Below, one piece after another: positions 27,173-34,828 of a stretch of DNA of 54,536 nt. Below the pieces are notes generated by a model. The model saw nothing but the letters and a program-made list of their open reading frames with translations, was not told the DNA's origin and made no database searches. This DNA is from Chromatiales bacterium (GTDB lineage Bacteria > Pseudomonadota > Gammaproteobacteria > Chromatiales > Chromatiaceae): NCBI GenBank assembly GCA_028278145.1, contig JANQEV010000117.1, positions 1 through 54,536 on the forward strand. The letters run 5' to 3'. The first letter of the stretch is position 1. Each line of letters begins with the position of its first letter. The position numbers and the translations under genes are program-made.

Positions 27173-27951
27173 GTCTGTTGCAGGCCAGAGGCATAACCCT
27201 GGATATAGCCGGAACCTCCATTCTTAATAATGTGAACCTGACACTGGGGAATGGTGAACTGCTTGGGCTTATAGGCCCTAACGGTGCTGGCAAGAGCAGC
27301 CTGCTGCGCATACTGGCCGGCCTGCCAGGCAATGCCTCAGGCTCCATCTTGCTGGACGGGGTGGAACTGAAGAAGATAAAGATGAAGGAGCGTGCTCGCC
27401 GTATCGCCTATCTGGCCCAGGACAACAGTGTACACTGGCCACTGCTGGTGGAGCGCCTGGTGGAACTGGGCCGACTGCCACATCTGGACAACTGGCAACA
27501 GCCATCTGCCAAGGATTTGGAGGTGATCGACCGGGTTATGCAGCAGACAGATGTGGAACAACTGCGCCAGCGGGTATTCGACACCCTGTCCGGTGGTGAG
27601 GCCATGCGTGTACTGTTGGCCCGGGCCCTGGCAGCAGAACCATCTATATTGCTGGCGGACGAGCCAGTTGCGGCCTTGGACCCAGCTCATCAGCTGGATG
27701 TGATGGCCCTGTTACAAGAGCACTGTGACAGCGGTGGTTCCGCTGTGGTGGTACTGCACGACCTGGCGCTGGCATCCCACTACTGCCACCGGCTGCAACT
27801 GCTGAGTGGCGGGCGTACCCTGGCTGCAGGCACACCTAACGAAGTCCTGACAGAAGAGATCCTCAAAAAGGTCTATGGCATCAGCTTACGACCAGGATTT
27901 GACAACCCCAAAGATGCAATCACCCTGCCCTGGGAACCAAGTACTGGATGA
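27169..27951 (+). CDS. btuD: cobalamin/iron-siderophore ABC importer ATPase (BtuD-like)
   Basis: A 260-residue ABC ATPase. Walker A is GPNGAGKS (36-43), the Q-loop is in YLAQDNSVHW, the signature is LSGGEAMRVLLARAL, Walker B is ILLADEPVAALDP and the switch His is in VVLHDLALASHYC. Start ATG 27169 overlaps the btuC stop by 4 nt; a longer frame from 26878 merely shadows btuC. Its last residues follow the usual BtuD/FecE layout. A strong hairpin closes the transcript. Confidence 0.93.
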   Translation: MSLLQARGITLDIAGTSILNNVNLTLGNGELLGLIGPNGAGKSSLLRILAGLPGNASGSILLDGVELKKIKMKERARRIAYLAQDNSVHWPLLVERLVELGRLPHLDNWQQPSAKDLEVIDRVMQQTDVEQLRQRVFDTLSGGEAMRVLLARALAAEPSILLADEPVAALDPAHQLDVMALLQEHCDSGGSAVVVLHDLALASHYCHRLQLLSGGRTLAAGTPNEVLTEEILKKVYGISLRPGFDNPKDAITLPWEPSTG

Positions 27952-27964
27952 CCTTTTCTGATTG

Positions 27965-27996
27965 GGGGCCTGACCCAATGGGTCAGGCCCCTCTTC
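27965..27996. terminator. terminator hairpin after btuD
   Basis: A 12-bp perfect GC-rich stem, GGGGCCTGACCC (27965-27976) with GGGTCAGGCCCC (27980-27991), has a 3-nt AAT loop. Only a short mixed TCTTCT follows. It lies between convergent btuD and btuB and may act on both. Confidence 0.85.
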
Positions 27997-28014
27997 TACC
28001 TGGATACAAGATGG

Positions 28015-29976
28015 TCAATAGAAATCATAGCCAGCAGTGAGCCAGAAATTTCGTTCCGGCGCTGGAAAGTAGGCATCAGCCAGAACAAAGCCAGCGGTAA
28101 AACCGGTTGAACCAGTATCACTGTACTCCCTGTCAAACAGATTATTTACCTTGGCACCAAACCGCCAGCCATTAATCCGATACTCTCCACTCAGATTAAC
28201 CACAGTAAAGTCATCCAGTTTGGGAAAGGCGTTGGCAAAATCTCCACCCAGGACCTGATCACCTACATATTTCACCTCGGCATGCAGGTTCAGGTTGTGC
28301 AATGGATGGTAATCCAGCAACAGAGTGGCACTGTGCTCAGCCACCAGTGGCACCCGGTTGCCTGCAAATATACCTGTATCTGCCTTGGCATCTACATAGT
28401 GGTAATTGAAACCAACCTCAGTATCCTGACTCACCATGGCTGTGGCCTCCAGGATTAGGCCCTTGCGGGTGGTGGAGTCCAAATTTACGTTCTGGAAGGT
28501 GGCCGGGTTGTAGCTGATCTCATCTTTCAGCTTGAGGCGATAGGCAGTAGCCTTGAAACTGCCGTAGTCACCACTCCACTCACCACCAATCTCGTAGGAT
28601 TTACCGGTCTGATTCTTCAGGCCGGTTGTGACACCAAATAGACTTGTGTGCTCATCCACTTTGGCGAAGCGGAAGTTCTCATCTATACGGGCAAACAGGC
28701 GCCAGTCTACATTGGGGCGATATACCATTCCCAGCGTACCCACTGTTATCTCATCATCCAGGTTTTCCCCACCGGAAAAGGCAAAGCTGTCTGTAATGTG
28801 GTTGCGTACCAGTGCCCGGCGTGCACCTGCGGTTACTGACCATGCTTCGTTGATGGGAAGAACTCCCTGCAGATAGTAGGCGTAGATGCGCTGATCCACC
28901 TCTTGCATTCCGATAGAGCTGTTAAGGTAGTAATCGGTCGTCTCTAGATCGGCACCAATGGTGAACTGGGCCTCACCTCCGTTCATTGGTACCACACCAA
29001 TAAATCTGGGAGTTAAGGTGTAGACATCCCTGGTCTGATCCGCTGGTGGCTGTGCACCGGTGCGAAAACTGGTAGCAAATGTTCTATCTACATCCCGATA
29101 TGCCAGCTCCATGTCGAAGGACCAGCTGTCATTCAGGAAATGGCTAAGACCAATCCTGCTCAGGGTGGTGTCTGTATCCTGGAAATCATTTGCATAGACC
29201 GCTGCAGACTGGCGACGGTCCGCGTCCAACTCATTGGCAAATAGGGCCGCAGGTGTCTCCATATCTTCATTTGTCCTGTGAACCTCTGCAAACACTCTGC
29301 CACTGGTGTATTCATAGTCCAAACGCCCCACCAGGTTTTCATAATCCAGTGAGTTGTTATCCCGATAGTTATCAGTAGTACGCCGTTCAGCAGCCAGTCG
29401 ATAGGATACTCCGTTAGCAAAGCGGTCACTTATAGATGCAGTCAGAGTACGACTGTCATAACTACCAATCGCCAGATCCACATCGGCGTGAAACTCCTGC
29501 GGCCTGCGGGTAATGATATTAATTACGCCACCCACAGCCTGGTTACCAAACAGAGTGCCGGCACTGCCCTGGATTATTTCGATTCTTTCAATATTTTTCA
29601 AAGATAAGGTGGTGACATCCGGAGCACCTATATCTGCTCCGTTATTCAAACGCCTGCCGTCTATCATGATCAGGGTGTTGGAGACAGCAGTGGCACCGAA
29701 GCCACGCAGATCAAACACTGCACCACCGCTGCCATCACCAAAAAAATCACGCACCTGGATACCAGCACGCCCGCGGAGCAACTCTGCTACGTTGCGAGAA
29801 CCGCTCTGTTCTATTTCTTCAGATGTAATGACTGAAATACTTGCAGGTGTAGGAACAGTTGGCTGCTCTGATCTGGTGGCACTGACCACCACCGTGCCCA
29901 ACATGGTTGGCACTTCGGCTAACGCATGATCAGCAACCATAGCGAGTATGGATAGTAGAATAATAGATCTTTTCAT
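28015..29976 (-). CDS. btuB: TonB-dependent outer-membrane receptor, vitamin B12 type (BtuB-like)
   Basis: A 653-residue TonB-dependent receptor. A signal peptide (MKRSIILLSILAMVADHALA) is followed by a TonB-box-like TMLGTVVVSATR, a plug domain (PASISVITSEEIEQSGSRN through GGVINIITRRP), and a barrel ending in WLTAGYDFY with a C-terminal aromatic. The cobalamin riboswitch in its leader identifies the ligand as cobalamin or a cobamide; the barrel is also close in size to BtuB. SD TTGGGG (complement of 29984-29989) is 7 nt from the ATG at 29976. It is convergent with btuFCD and depends on the TonB gene nearby. Confidence 0.92.
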   Translation of the reverse strand: MKRSIILLSILAMVADHALAEVPTMLGTVVVSATRSEQPTVPTPASISVITSEEIEQSGSRNVAELLRGRAGIQVRDFFGDGSGGAVFDLRGFGATAVSNTLIMIDGRRLNNGADIGAPDVTTLSLKNIERIEIIQGSAGTLFGNQAVGGVINIITRRPQEFHADVDLAIGSYDSRTLTASISDRFANGVSYRLAAERRTTDNYRDNNSLDYENLVGRLDYEYTSGRVFAEVHRTNEDMETPAALFANELDADRRQSAAVYANDFQDTDTTLSRIGLSHFLNDSWSFDMELAYRDVDRTFATSFRTGAQPPADQTRDVYTLTPRFIGVVPMNGGEAQFTIGADLETTDYYLNSSIGMQEVDQRIYAYYLQGVLPINEAWSVTAGARRALVRNHITDSFAFSGGENLDDEITVGTLGMVYRPNVDWRLFARIDENFRFAKVDEHTSLFGVTTGLKNQTGKSYEIGGEWSGDYGSFKATAYRLKLKDEISYNPATFQNVNLDSTTRKGLILEATAMVSQDTEVGFNYHYVDAKADTGIFAGNRVPLVAEHSATLLLDYHPLHNLNLHAEVKYVGDQVLGGDFANAFPKLDDFTVVNLSGEYRINGWRFGAKVNNLFDREYSDTGSTGFTAGFVLADAYFPAPERNFWLTAGYDFY

Positions 29977-30137
29977 TGTTTTTCCCCAACGGCGCTCACC
30001 CGTGCCGTTTTGCTAATTCATAGTCAGGTGTAGCTTGGGGAGGGGAATGGGAACAGGGTTGAAACCCTTATCTGCCGACGATGGCCAGAATGTTCACCTT
30101 GGTTGCCCTCCGCAACACCCATGGGTTAGTTACCAAA

Positions 30138-30312
30138 GGCAGGTCTCCGGGCTCACAGGGCGGATAACTCCAGTGTCTCAGCGCCTTCCCATGTGTTAAC
30201 ACAGTGGCCTCTTGCTGATCACATACCCTGCCTACCGTTGCGGGGGCAGCGTCGGAATTGATTAGAAAACAATCGCACCGACTTCCCATTTATCTGTTGT
30301 TGGCAGATACCT
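30138..30312 (-). promoter_or_regulatory. cobalamin riboswitch in the btuB leader
   Basis: Read on the minus strand the leader has the conserved blocks in order: ATGGGAAGTCGGTGCGA, CGCTGCCCCCGCAACGGTAGG, then the B12 box GCCACTG (complement of 30202-30208), GGGAAGGCGCTGAG and the closing GAGCCCGGAGACCTGCC. The outer stem P1 can pair AGGT.TCT near 30304-30312 with AGACCT near 30141-30147. High cobalamin should turn off btuB in the known family. The expression platform is probably translational (see the anti-Shine-Dalgarno finding). Confidence 0.95.
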
Positions 30313-30542
30313 AAGGTGGCGGAACTGTAATGGGATATTCTGGTTCGGTCAAGAAGAAGATATTCTGAAATAGTAAGGAATACTGATAAAAAGTAATGGT
30401 AACTATATGTTTATCTGAGATATATCAACATGCTTACTAATTAAAGAATATATTTCGGGTGCCGATATAATTTCAGATTACAGGGATATATATTTTACTA
30501 CCTTGTTGCATCAATAATTGAATCTCAATTCAGGAGCAACTT
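30313..30542. other. AT-rich intergenic region between btuB leader and the PP2C regulator
   Basis: About 230 bp separate the riboswitch from the next, divergent gene. The region is AT-rich and should contain both promoters. AGGAGC, 6 nt before GTG 30543, is the ribosome site of the downstream gene. Nothing else stands out. Confidence 0.45.
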
Positions 30543-32291
30543 GTGACCGCGTCCAACATAAACCTTGCATCAGATAGACCGATTGGCTTCAGCCCGAAGG
30601 GCAAAGCCATCGTCGTGGATGATGAACGTTCGAGCCGGATGATTCTGAGTGCCCTTTTGAAGCAGATGGGTTATGAGGTGATCCAGGCCCAAAACGGTGC
30701 TCAAGGAGTAGATCTTTTCAGGTCAGAAAAACCAGATCTAGTTCTCATGGATATTATGATGCCGGTAATGGACGGCTATGAGGCGGTAAAGCTGATCAAG
30801 TCTGAACCTAGTGATACATTCACTCCAGTCATCTTTCTCACCGGCGTAACCGATAAGCAGGACCTGGCTAAATGCATAGAGGTGGGTGGAGATGATTTTC
30901 TTACCAAGCCATTCAGTCATACTCTGCTGACTGCAAAGATACAATCCATGGAGAGGATCTCACTCCTACATAAACAGGTAAATAAGCTTTATGCTAGAAC
31001 CCAGCAGGATCAGGCCATGGCCGAAGAGGTGTTTGCCGGCGCTGTGGTAACTGGCAATGTGGCTCTGGACGCTATACACACCCTGCTAAAACCAGCAGAA
31101 CTTTTCAGCGGTGACGTCCTGCTGACTGCCTACTCTCCTTCCGGTGACCTGAATGTACTAATGGGAGATTTTACCGGCCATGGTCTGGCAGCAGCGCTGG
31201 GTGCCATGCCAGCCTCTGAGGTATTCCGGGCCATGACTGGTAAAGGCTTCTCCACTCAGCAGATATTGGCTGGCATCAATTCCAAACTGCTTGGTCTTCT
31301 ACCTACCAGTATGTTTTTGGCAATACAGTTTTTAACTGTTTCCAGAGAACTGGACTATGTATCGGTATGTAACTGTGGCATGCCTGATATTCTGTTTCTC
31401 GACGCCGATGATCACAGCATTAAACACCGCACCCCATCCCTTGGCATCCCATTAGGCATCAGTGGTGACGTGGATTTCAACGAGTGTGTAGAGGTAGTCA
31501 AGATAAACCAGGGTGACAGCATTCTGCTGGCTAGCGATGGTGTAACTGAGGCGTTTAATAACAACAGGGAACATTTCACCAGGGAGCGTTTGGAGAATGC
31601 GATATCTGAACAACATGCTGATGAGTCTACTATTGATAGTATTTCCAGAGCGCTGGACGAATTCTGTGGAGATGCCACACAGGCAGATGACATAAGTCTG
31701 GCTGAGATCCCCTGCACCCCAGATATTCTGCAGACAATTGAATGTGAAGTTTCTGATACCCAACAGCAGCCTGCACCCAGCACAGAAGACAGTAGTGAAA
31801 GTACGGTAGATTTCAGCATAACCCTGCATGGCGACCGCCTGTCAGATGCCGATCCAATACCACTGCTTATTAACCATATACATGAATTGGAAGGTTTAGG
31901 TGAGAATAGAAGACTACTATTTACTATTCTTACCGAACTCTATGTCAACGCCCTTGATCATGGAGTATTGAGGCTGGATTCAGCCATAAAAAATGAGAAA
32001 GATGGATTTACCCACTACTTTACTGAACGTGAAAGACGTCTGGAAAACCTGACTGATGGATATGTAAAAATCGCTATTTCATCCCGTACCACAGCAAATG
32101 GAGGCGAGATGATTATCAATATGAAAGATAGTGGAGATGGATTCGATTTTGCCGGGCTTAGATGTGATACATCTGACCATTCAAAACTGTGTGGAAGAGG
32201 CATACAACTGATCTCTGAGCTATGCAGTTCTATCACCTATATTGAACCAGGCAACCAGGTGGAAGTAATCTACTCATGGAGTAGTAACTAA
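30543..32291 (+). CDS. receiver - PP2C phosphatase - HATPase switch protein (HsbR/RsbU-RsbW-like)
   Basis: A 582-residue cytoplasmic regulator in three modules. Residues ~20-135 are a receiver domain (VVDDE, phospho-acceptor in LVLMDIMMP). Residues ~170-385 are a SpoIIE/PP2C phosphatase (GDFTGHGLAAALGAMP, LASDGVTEAFN, DDISL metal residues). Residues ~440-580 are a GHKL ATPase of the RsbW type (LTELYVNALDHGVL, DSGDGFDF, GRGIQLISEL). The same architecture is known in HsbR of Pseudomonas aeruginosa, which acts on the STAS protein HsbA. No STAS partner is encoded here. GTG start follows AGGAGC. The next gene is a receiver-GGDEF protein, suggesting linked partner-switch and c-di-GMP control. Confidence 0.9.
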   Translation: MTASNINLASDRPIGFSPKGKAIVVDDERSSRMILSALLKQMGYEVIQAQNGAQGVDLFRSEKPDLVLMDIMMPVMDGYEAVKLIKSEPSDTFTPVIFLTGVTDKQDLAKCIEVGGDDFLTKPFSHTLLTAKIQSMERISLLHKQVNKLYARTQQDQAMAEEVFAGAVVTGNVALDAIHTLLKPAELFSGDVLLTAYSPSGDLNVLMGDFTGHGLAAALGAMPASEVFRAMTGKGFSTQQILAGINSKLLGLLPTSMFLAIQFLTVSRELDYVSVCNCGMPDILFLDADDHSIKHRTPSLGIPLGISGDVDFNECVEVVKINQGDSILLASDGVTEAFNNNREHFTRERLENAISEQHADESTIDSISRALDEFCGDATQADDISLAEIPCTPDILQTIECEVSDTQQQPAPSTEDSSESTVDFSITLHGDRLSDADPIPLLINHIHELEGLGENRRLLFTILTELYVNALDHGVLRLDSAIKNEKDGFTHYFTERERRLENLTDGYVKIAISSRTTANGGEMIINMKDSGDGFDFAGLRCDTSDHSKLCGRGIQLISELCSSITYIEPGNQVEVIYSWSSN

Positions 32292-32442
32292 TGCGAATTA
32301 TATCTTCATTCCCATACCCTTATTATAATTATCCTGTTTTGTATACCTGGATACGGACAGCAATAGAAACAAGACACCCACAAGATACACCTATGGCAAA
32401 CTCTTTTCACTGGCAACAACTAGTAGATAATTATATAAAACG

Positions 32443-33378
32443 ATGAATATTCTACTGGTTGATGACACCCGTACTGAACAACACATTATGACTGTGCGTC
32501 TGAGTGATATGGGTCATGAAGTAGTTTGTTGTTCCAATGGTCAAGAGGCGATAAAACTTTACACCAAGTATGATTTTGACTTGGTCCTTATGGATGTAAT
32601 CATGCCGGTAATGGACGGCCATGAGGCAGCACGCCGCATCAGAAGTCTGGGCGATGACTGGGTACCAATCATTTTTCTAAGTGGCCGCACCAGCCCGGAG
32701 GATATTGCTGCTGGCATTGCAGCTGGCGGTGATGACTATCTGAATAAACCGGTAGATGAAAAAGTCCTGGCAGCTAAAATGACTGCAATGCAGCGTATTT
32801 CGGCAATGCGCCATCGACTTATTGTGGTCTCACAAGAACTGGAAAAAGCTAATGATGAATTGCAGAAGCTGGCAAATGCCGATGGCCTGACTGGTCTTGC
32901 AAACCGCAGGATCGTTGACGAATACCTGGAAAAAGAGACCACCAGGTCCATCCGCAGTGGGCTTCCAATTGCAGTTATCATGATAGACCTGGACAACTTC
33001 AAGGCCTATAACGACACCTATGGCCATGTAGCCGGAGACAGTTGCCTGAAAAAAATCTCCAAGGTCCTCAAAAATACAATCAGTAGACCTGAAGACCTAC
33101 CGGGACGTTATGGCGGTGAAGAATTCTGTGCAATTCTGCCTAATACAGACCTGGATGGAGCCAAAATTGTGGCAGAACGCATCCGCACAAATGTGGAGGA
33201 GTTAAAAATTCCCCATAGCGGCAACCCTGACAATAACATTGTCACACTAAGTATTGGCGTATCCTCACATATACCGCGAAAACAGGCACCGTCGAACCAG
33301 ATTCTAAGTGAAGCAGATAAGGCGCTTTACCAGGCAAAGATGGCGGGTAAAAACATAGTAATGTCATCTGGCAGGTAA
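32443..33378 (+). CDS. receiver-domain diguanylate cyclase (REC-GGDEF)
   Basis: A 311-residue response regulator that should make cyclic di-GMP when phosphorylated. The receiver domain (VDDTRTEQ, phospho-acceptor in LVLMDVIMPVMDG) occupies residues 1-120, a short coiled linker follows, and a GGDEF domain runs from about 145. The active site is YGGEEF (a functional GGEEF), and the inhibitory I-site RPED lies five residues before it, so product feedback is expected. GLTGLANRR and IDLDNFKAYNDTYGH are typical. It follows the PP2C regulator on the same strand after 151 bp, so cotranscription is possible but not certain. Confidence 0.93.
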   Translation: MNILLVDDTRTEQHIMTVRLSDMGHEVVCCSNGQEAIKLYTKYDFDLVLMDVIMPVMDGHEAARRIRSLGDDWVPIIFLSGRTSPEDIAAGIAAGGDDYLNKPVDEKVLAAKMTAMQRISAMRHRLIVVSQELEKANDELQKLANADGLTGLANRRIVDEYLEKETTRSIRSGLPIAVIMIDLDNFKAYNDTYGHVAGDSCLKKISKVLKNTISRPEDLPGRYGGEEFCAILPNTDLDGAKIVAERIRTNVEELKIPHSGNPDNNIVTLSIGVSSHIPRKQAPSNQILSEADKALYQAKMAGKNIVMSSGR

Positions 33379-33423
33379 CCTACTAGTAACAAGATCCTGT
33401 TAGATAGTTTTTCTAAATCTCTG

Positions 33424-33469
33424 GTTTCCCATTTGTTCTAAGTTTGCTACAATAGAACCTGCATAGAAC
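33424..33469. promoter_or_regulatory. lexA promoter with two LexA operator-like direct repeats
   Basis: The first site is GTTT-N7-GTTC (33424-33438) and the second is GAAC-N7-GAAC (33455-33469), a perfect direct repeat in the opposite orientation, 31 bp on. Between them is an extended -10 (TGCTACAAT, -10 hexamer 33448-33453). GTTC-N7-GTTC is the published alphaproteobacterial LexA operator, not the CTG-N10-CAG of E. coli. The second site would cover the likely start of transcription, giving autorepression. Confidence 0.7.
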
Positions 33470-33481
33470 TGGAGAAATGCC

Positions 33482-34090
33482 ATGGCTAATACAATCACCC
33501 GGCGACAGCAGGAGATCTACGACTTCCTGGTGGAGAATCTGGATGACTTTTCACACCCCCCTACTCTGGATGAACTGTGTATGGCATTGGGGCTCAGTTC
33601 CAAAGGATCACTGCATAAACAGATCCAGGCCCTGATTGAAGCCGGCCTGGTAGAACCGATGAATAATCTCCGGCGAGGAATAAGGCTAACCGAGCAGACA
33701 GATCAGGATGAGGATATGCTGCCTATGCTCGGTTACATCGCTGCAGGTCGTCCCATTGAAGCCATCGATCACCAGGAATCGATCCAGGTGCCGCAAGCTC
33801 TACGTACCAACAAACCCTGTTATGTACTTCAGATCAAGGGGGATTCCATGATAGATGAAGGTATCTTCGATGGTGACTTTATCGTGGTGGAGAAACGCTC
33901 GCAGGCCAGAAATGGCAGTATTGTAGTGGCGCTGATCGATAACTCGGAAGCCACACTCAAACGGATAGAACAGAAGCCTGGTAGGGTAACCCTGCACCCA
34001 GCTAATGCAGACTTTAAACCCATGCATTACAAGCCAGACCAAGTTGATATTCAGGGCGTGCTTGTGGGGCAGATGCGACGATATCATTAG
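33482..34090 (+). CDS. lexA: SOS repressor LexA
   Basis: LexA represses DNA-damage genes until RecA* triggers its self-cleavage. The 202-residue protein has an N-terminal winged helix, then the Ala88-Gly89 cleavage site in GYIAAGRP, and the catalytic dyad Ser122 (KGDSMID) and Lys160 (ATLKRI). The recognition-helix region SSKGSLHKQIQALIEAG follows the S-K-(S/G)-x2-H-(R/K)-x-I-x-A-L pattern of alphaproteobacterial LexA, not the SPNAAEEHLKAL of E. coli LexA. This agrees with the GTTC-N7-GTTC-type sites in its promoter. ATG 33482 follows GGAGAAATGCC with GGAG well placed. Confidence 0.95.
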   Translation: MANTITRRQQEIYDFLVENLDDFSHPPTLDELCMALGLSSKGSLHKQIQALIEAGLVEPMNNLRRGIRLTEQTDQDEDMLPMLGYIAAGRPIEAIDHQESIQVPQALRTNKPCYVLQIKGDSMIDEGIFDGDFIVVEKRSQARNGSIVVALIDNSEATLKRIEQKPGRVTLHPANADFKPMHYKPDQVDIQGVLVGQMRRYH

Positions 34091-34161
34091 GATATGCTGA
34101 TTTTAACAGTCGCTTATTGTTCCCAATATTCTGGCATATATAAAAACAGTGCTAACTTGAC

Positions 34162-34500
34162 CTATCCTGAGTAATCAAAAGTAATTTCTGTACCTGAGTG
34201 AATGTCATCACTGGCGTACAAGTCCAAGCCGTCAAATTCTGCATTGCCCGGTGAGGCATGATTCAGATAGCGCAATAAGTTTTCACCTCTGATACCAATA
34301 TATCCTGAACTCTGCTTTTCTGATTCTATCCATAGCACGTGCTCACCATCCTCCTGGACCTCCGGGCCATGAAAGGTACCTATATACTCCCCATCGGAAA
34401 TATACTGTTTACTAAAAAGCCCGGTGCCGTGTATATCGGAAGGTGCTGCAAACACCAATAACTGTAGTTCCTGGTCATTAATCCGTTTCTTTCCCGACAT
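34162..34500 (-). CDS. small SET-domain protein
   Basis: A 112-residue protein consisting almost wholly of a SET domain, the fold of lysine methyltransferases. Visible are the opening SDIHGTGLFSKQYISDGEYI, the central NHASPGNAEF (NH motif that binds the methyl donor) and the closing GTEITFDYS with the conserved tyrosine. It lacks pre- and post-SET regions. Substrate is unknown; bacterial single-SET proteins are rarely characterised. It lies convergent with lexA and shares its upstream region, including a two-site LexA-like operator, with the 51-codon ORF read the other way. Confidence 0.85.
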   Translation of the reverse strand: MSGKKRINDQELQLLVFAAPSDIHGTGLFSKQYISDGEYIGTFHGPEVQEDGEHVLWIESEKQSSGYIGIRGENLLRYLNHASPGNAEFDGLDLYASDDIHSGTEITFDYSG

Positions 34501-34534
34501 ATTTTTTAACCTTTAAAATAACAAACCTGACATG

Positions 34535-34580
34535 GTTCTCTTTTTGTTCTACTTGTGCTACCATAGTACTTAGTTAGAAC
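34535..34580. promoter_or_regulatory. second LexA-like two-site operator, with promoter toward the 51-codon ORF
   Basis: GTTC-N7-GTTC (34535-34549) is perfect and GTAC-N7-GAAC (34566-34580) is one base off. The start-to-start spacing is 31 bp, exactly as at lexA. An extended -10, TGCTACCAT (hexamer 34559-34564), lies in the same relative place. The 27 bp at 34543-34569 match 33432-33458 of the lexA promoter at about 21 positions in the same orientation, so the rightward promoter is the shared one. The operator is symmetric and could also affect the leftward SET gene. Confidence 0.7.
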
Positions 34581-34672
34581 GTACAACAGGTATTGTTAAC
34601 TCAGCAAATGGATGCTTGCAGCGAAATCAATCAGCATATAGAGCACGAAAGTTAACTATTTGAGGCATTAAT

Positions 34673-34828
34673 ATGAACAATACACACAGTTTTATCATGC
34701 GTGATCAGGTACACAACCTCATTCCTAGTATTATGGACCAACGTAAAGATCGTTCTGTCTTTAGGTTTCTTGGCCAAATATCTGTAGCAATTGTTTCATT
34801 GGCAACTTTTAATTTGATTGCATCTTAG
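34673..34828 (+). CDS. 51-residue small protein with one hydrophobic segment, candidate SOS-induced gene
   Basis: This ORF is too short for the usual cutoffs. It starts at ATG 34673 behind GAGG at 7-nt spacing and ends at TAG 34828, overlapping the 3' end of convergent pabB by 4 nt. The product begins MNNTHSFIMRDQVHNLIPS, has a basic middle (MDQRKDRSVFRF) and ends in a hydrophobic stretch (LGQISVAIVSLATFNLIAS) that could cross or lie on the inner membrane. A LexA-type promoter lies ~100 nt upstream, so the mRNA would have a long leader. The layout recalls SOS-induced small membrane toxins and division inhibitors, but sequence similarity to any was not recognised. Function is unknown. Confidence 0.6.
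   Translation: MNNTHSFIMRDQVHNLIPSIMDQRKDRSVFRFLGQISVAIVSLATFNLIAS

Noticed and set aside
30068-30289. 73-codon minus-strand frame over the btuB leader
   Set aside because: It overlaps the riboswitch core, whose bases are fixed by RNA structure. Only the short downstream 9-codon part was kept, as a tentative note.
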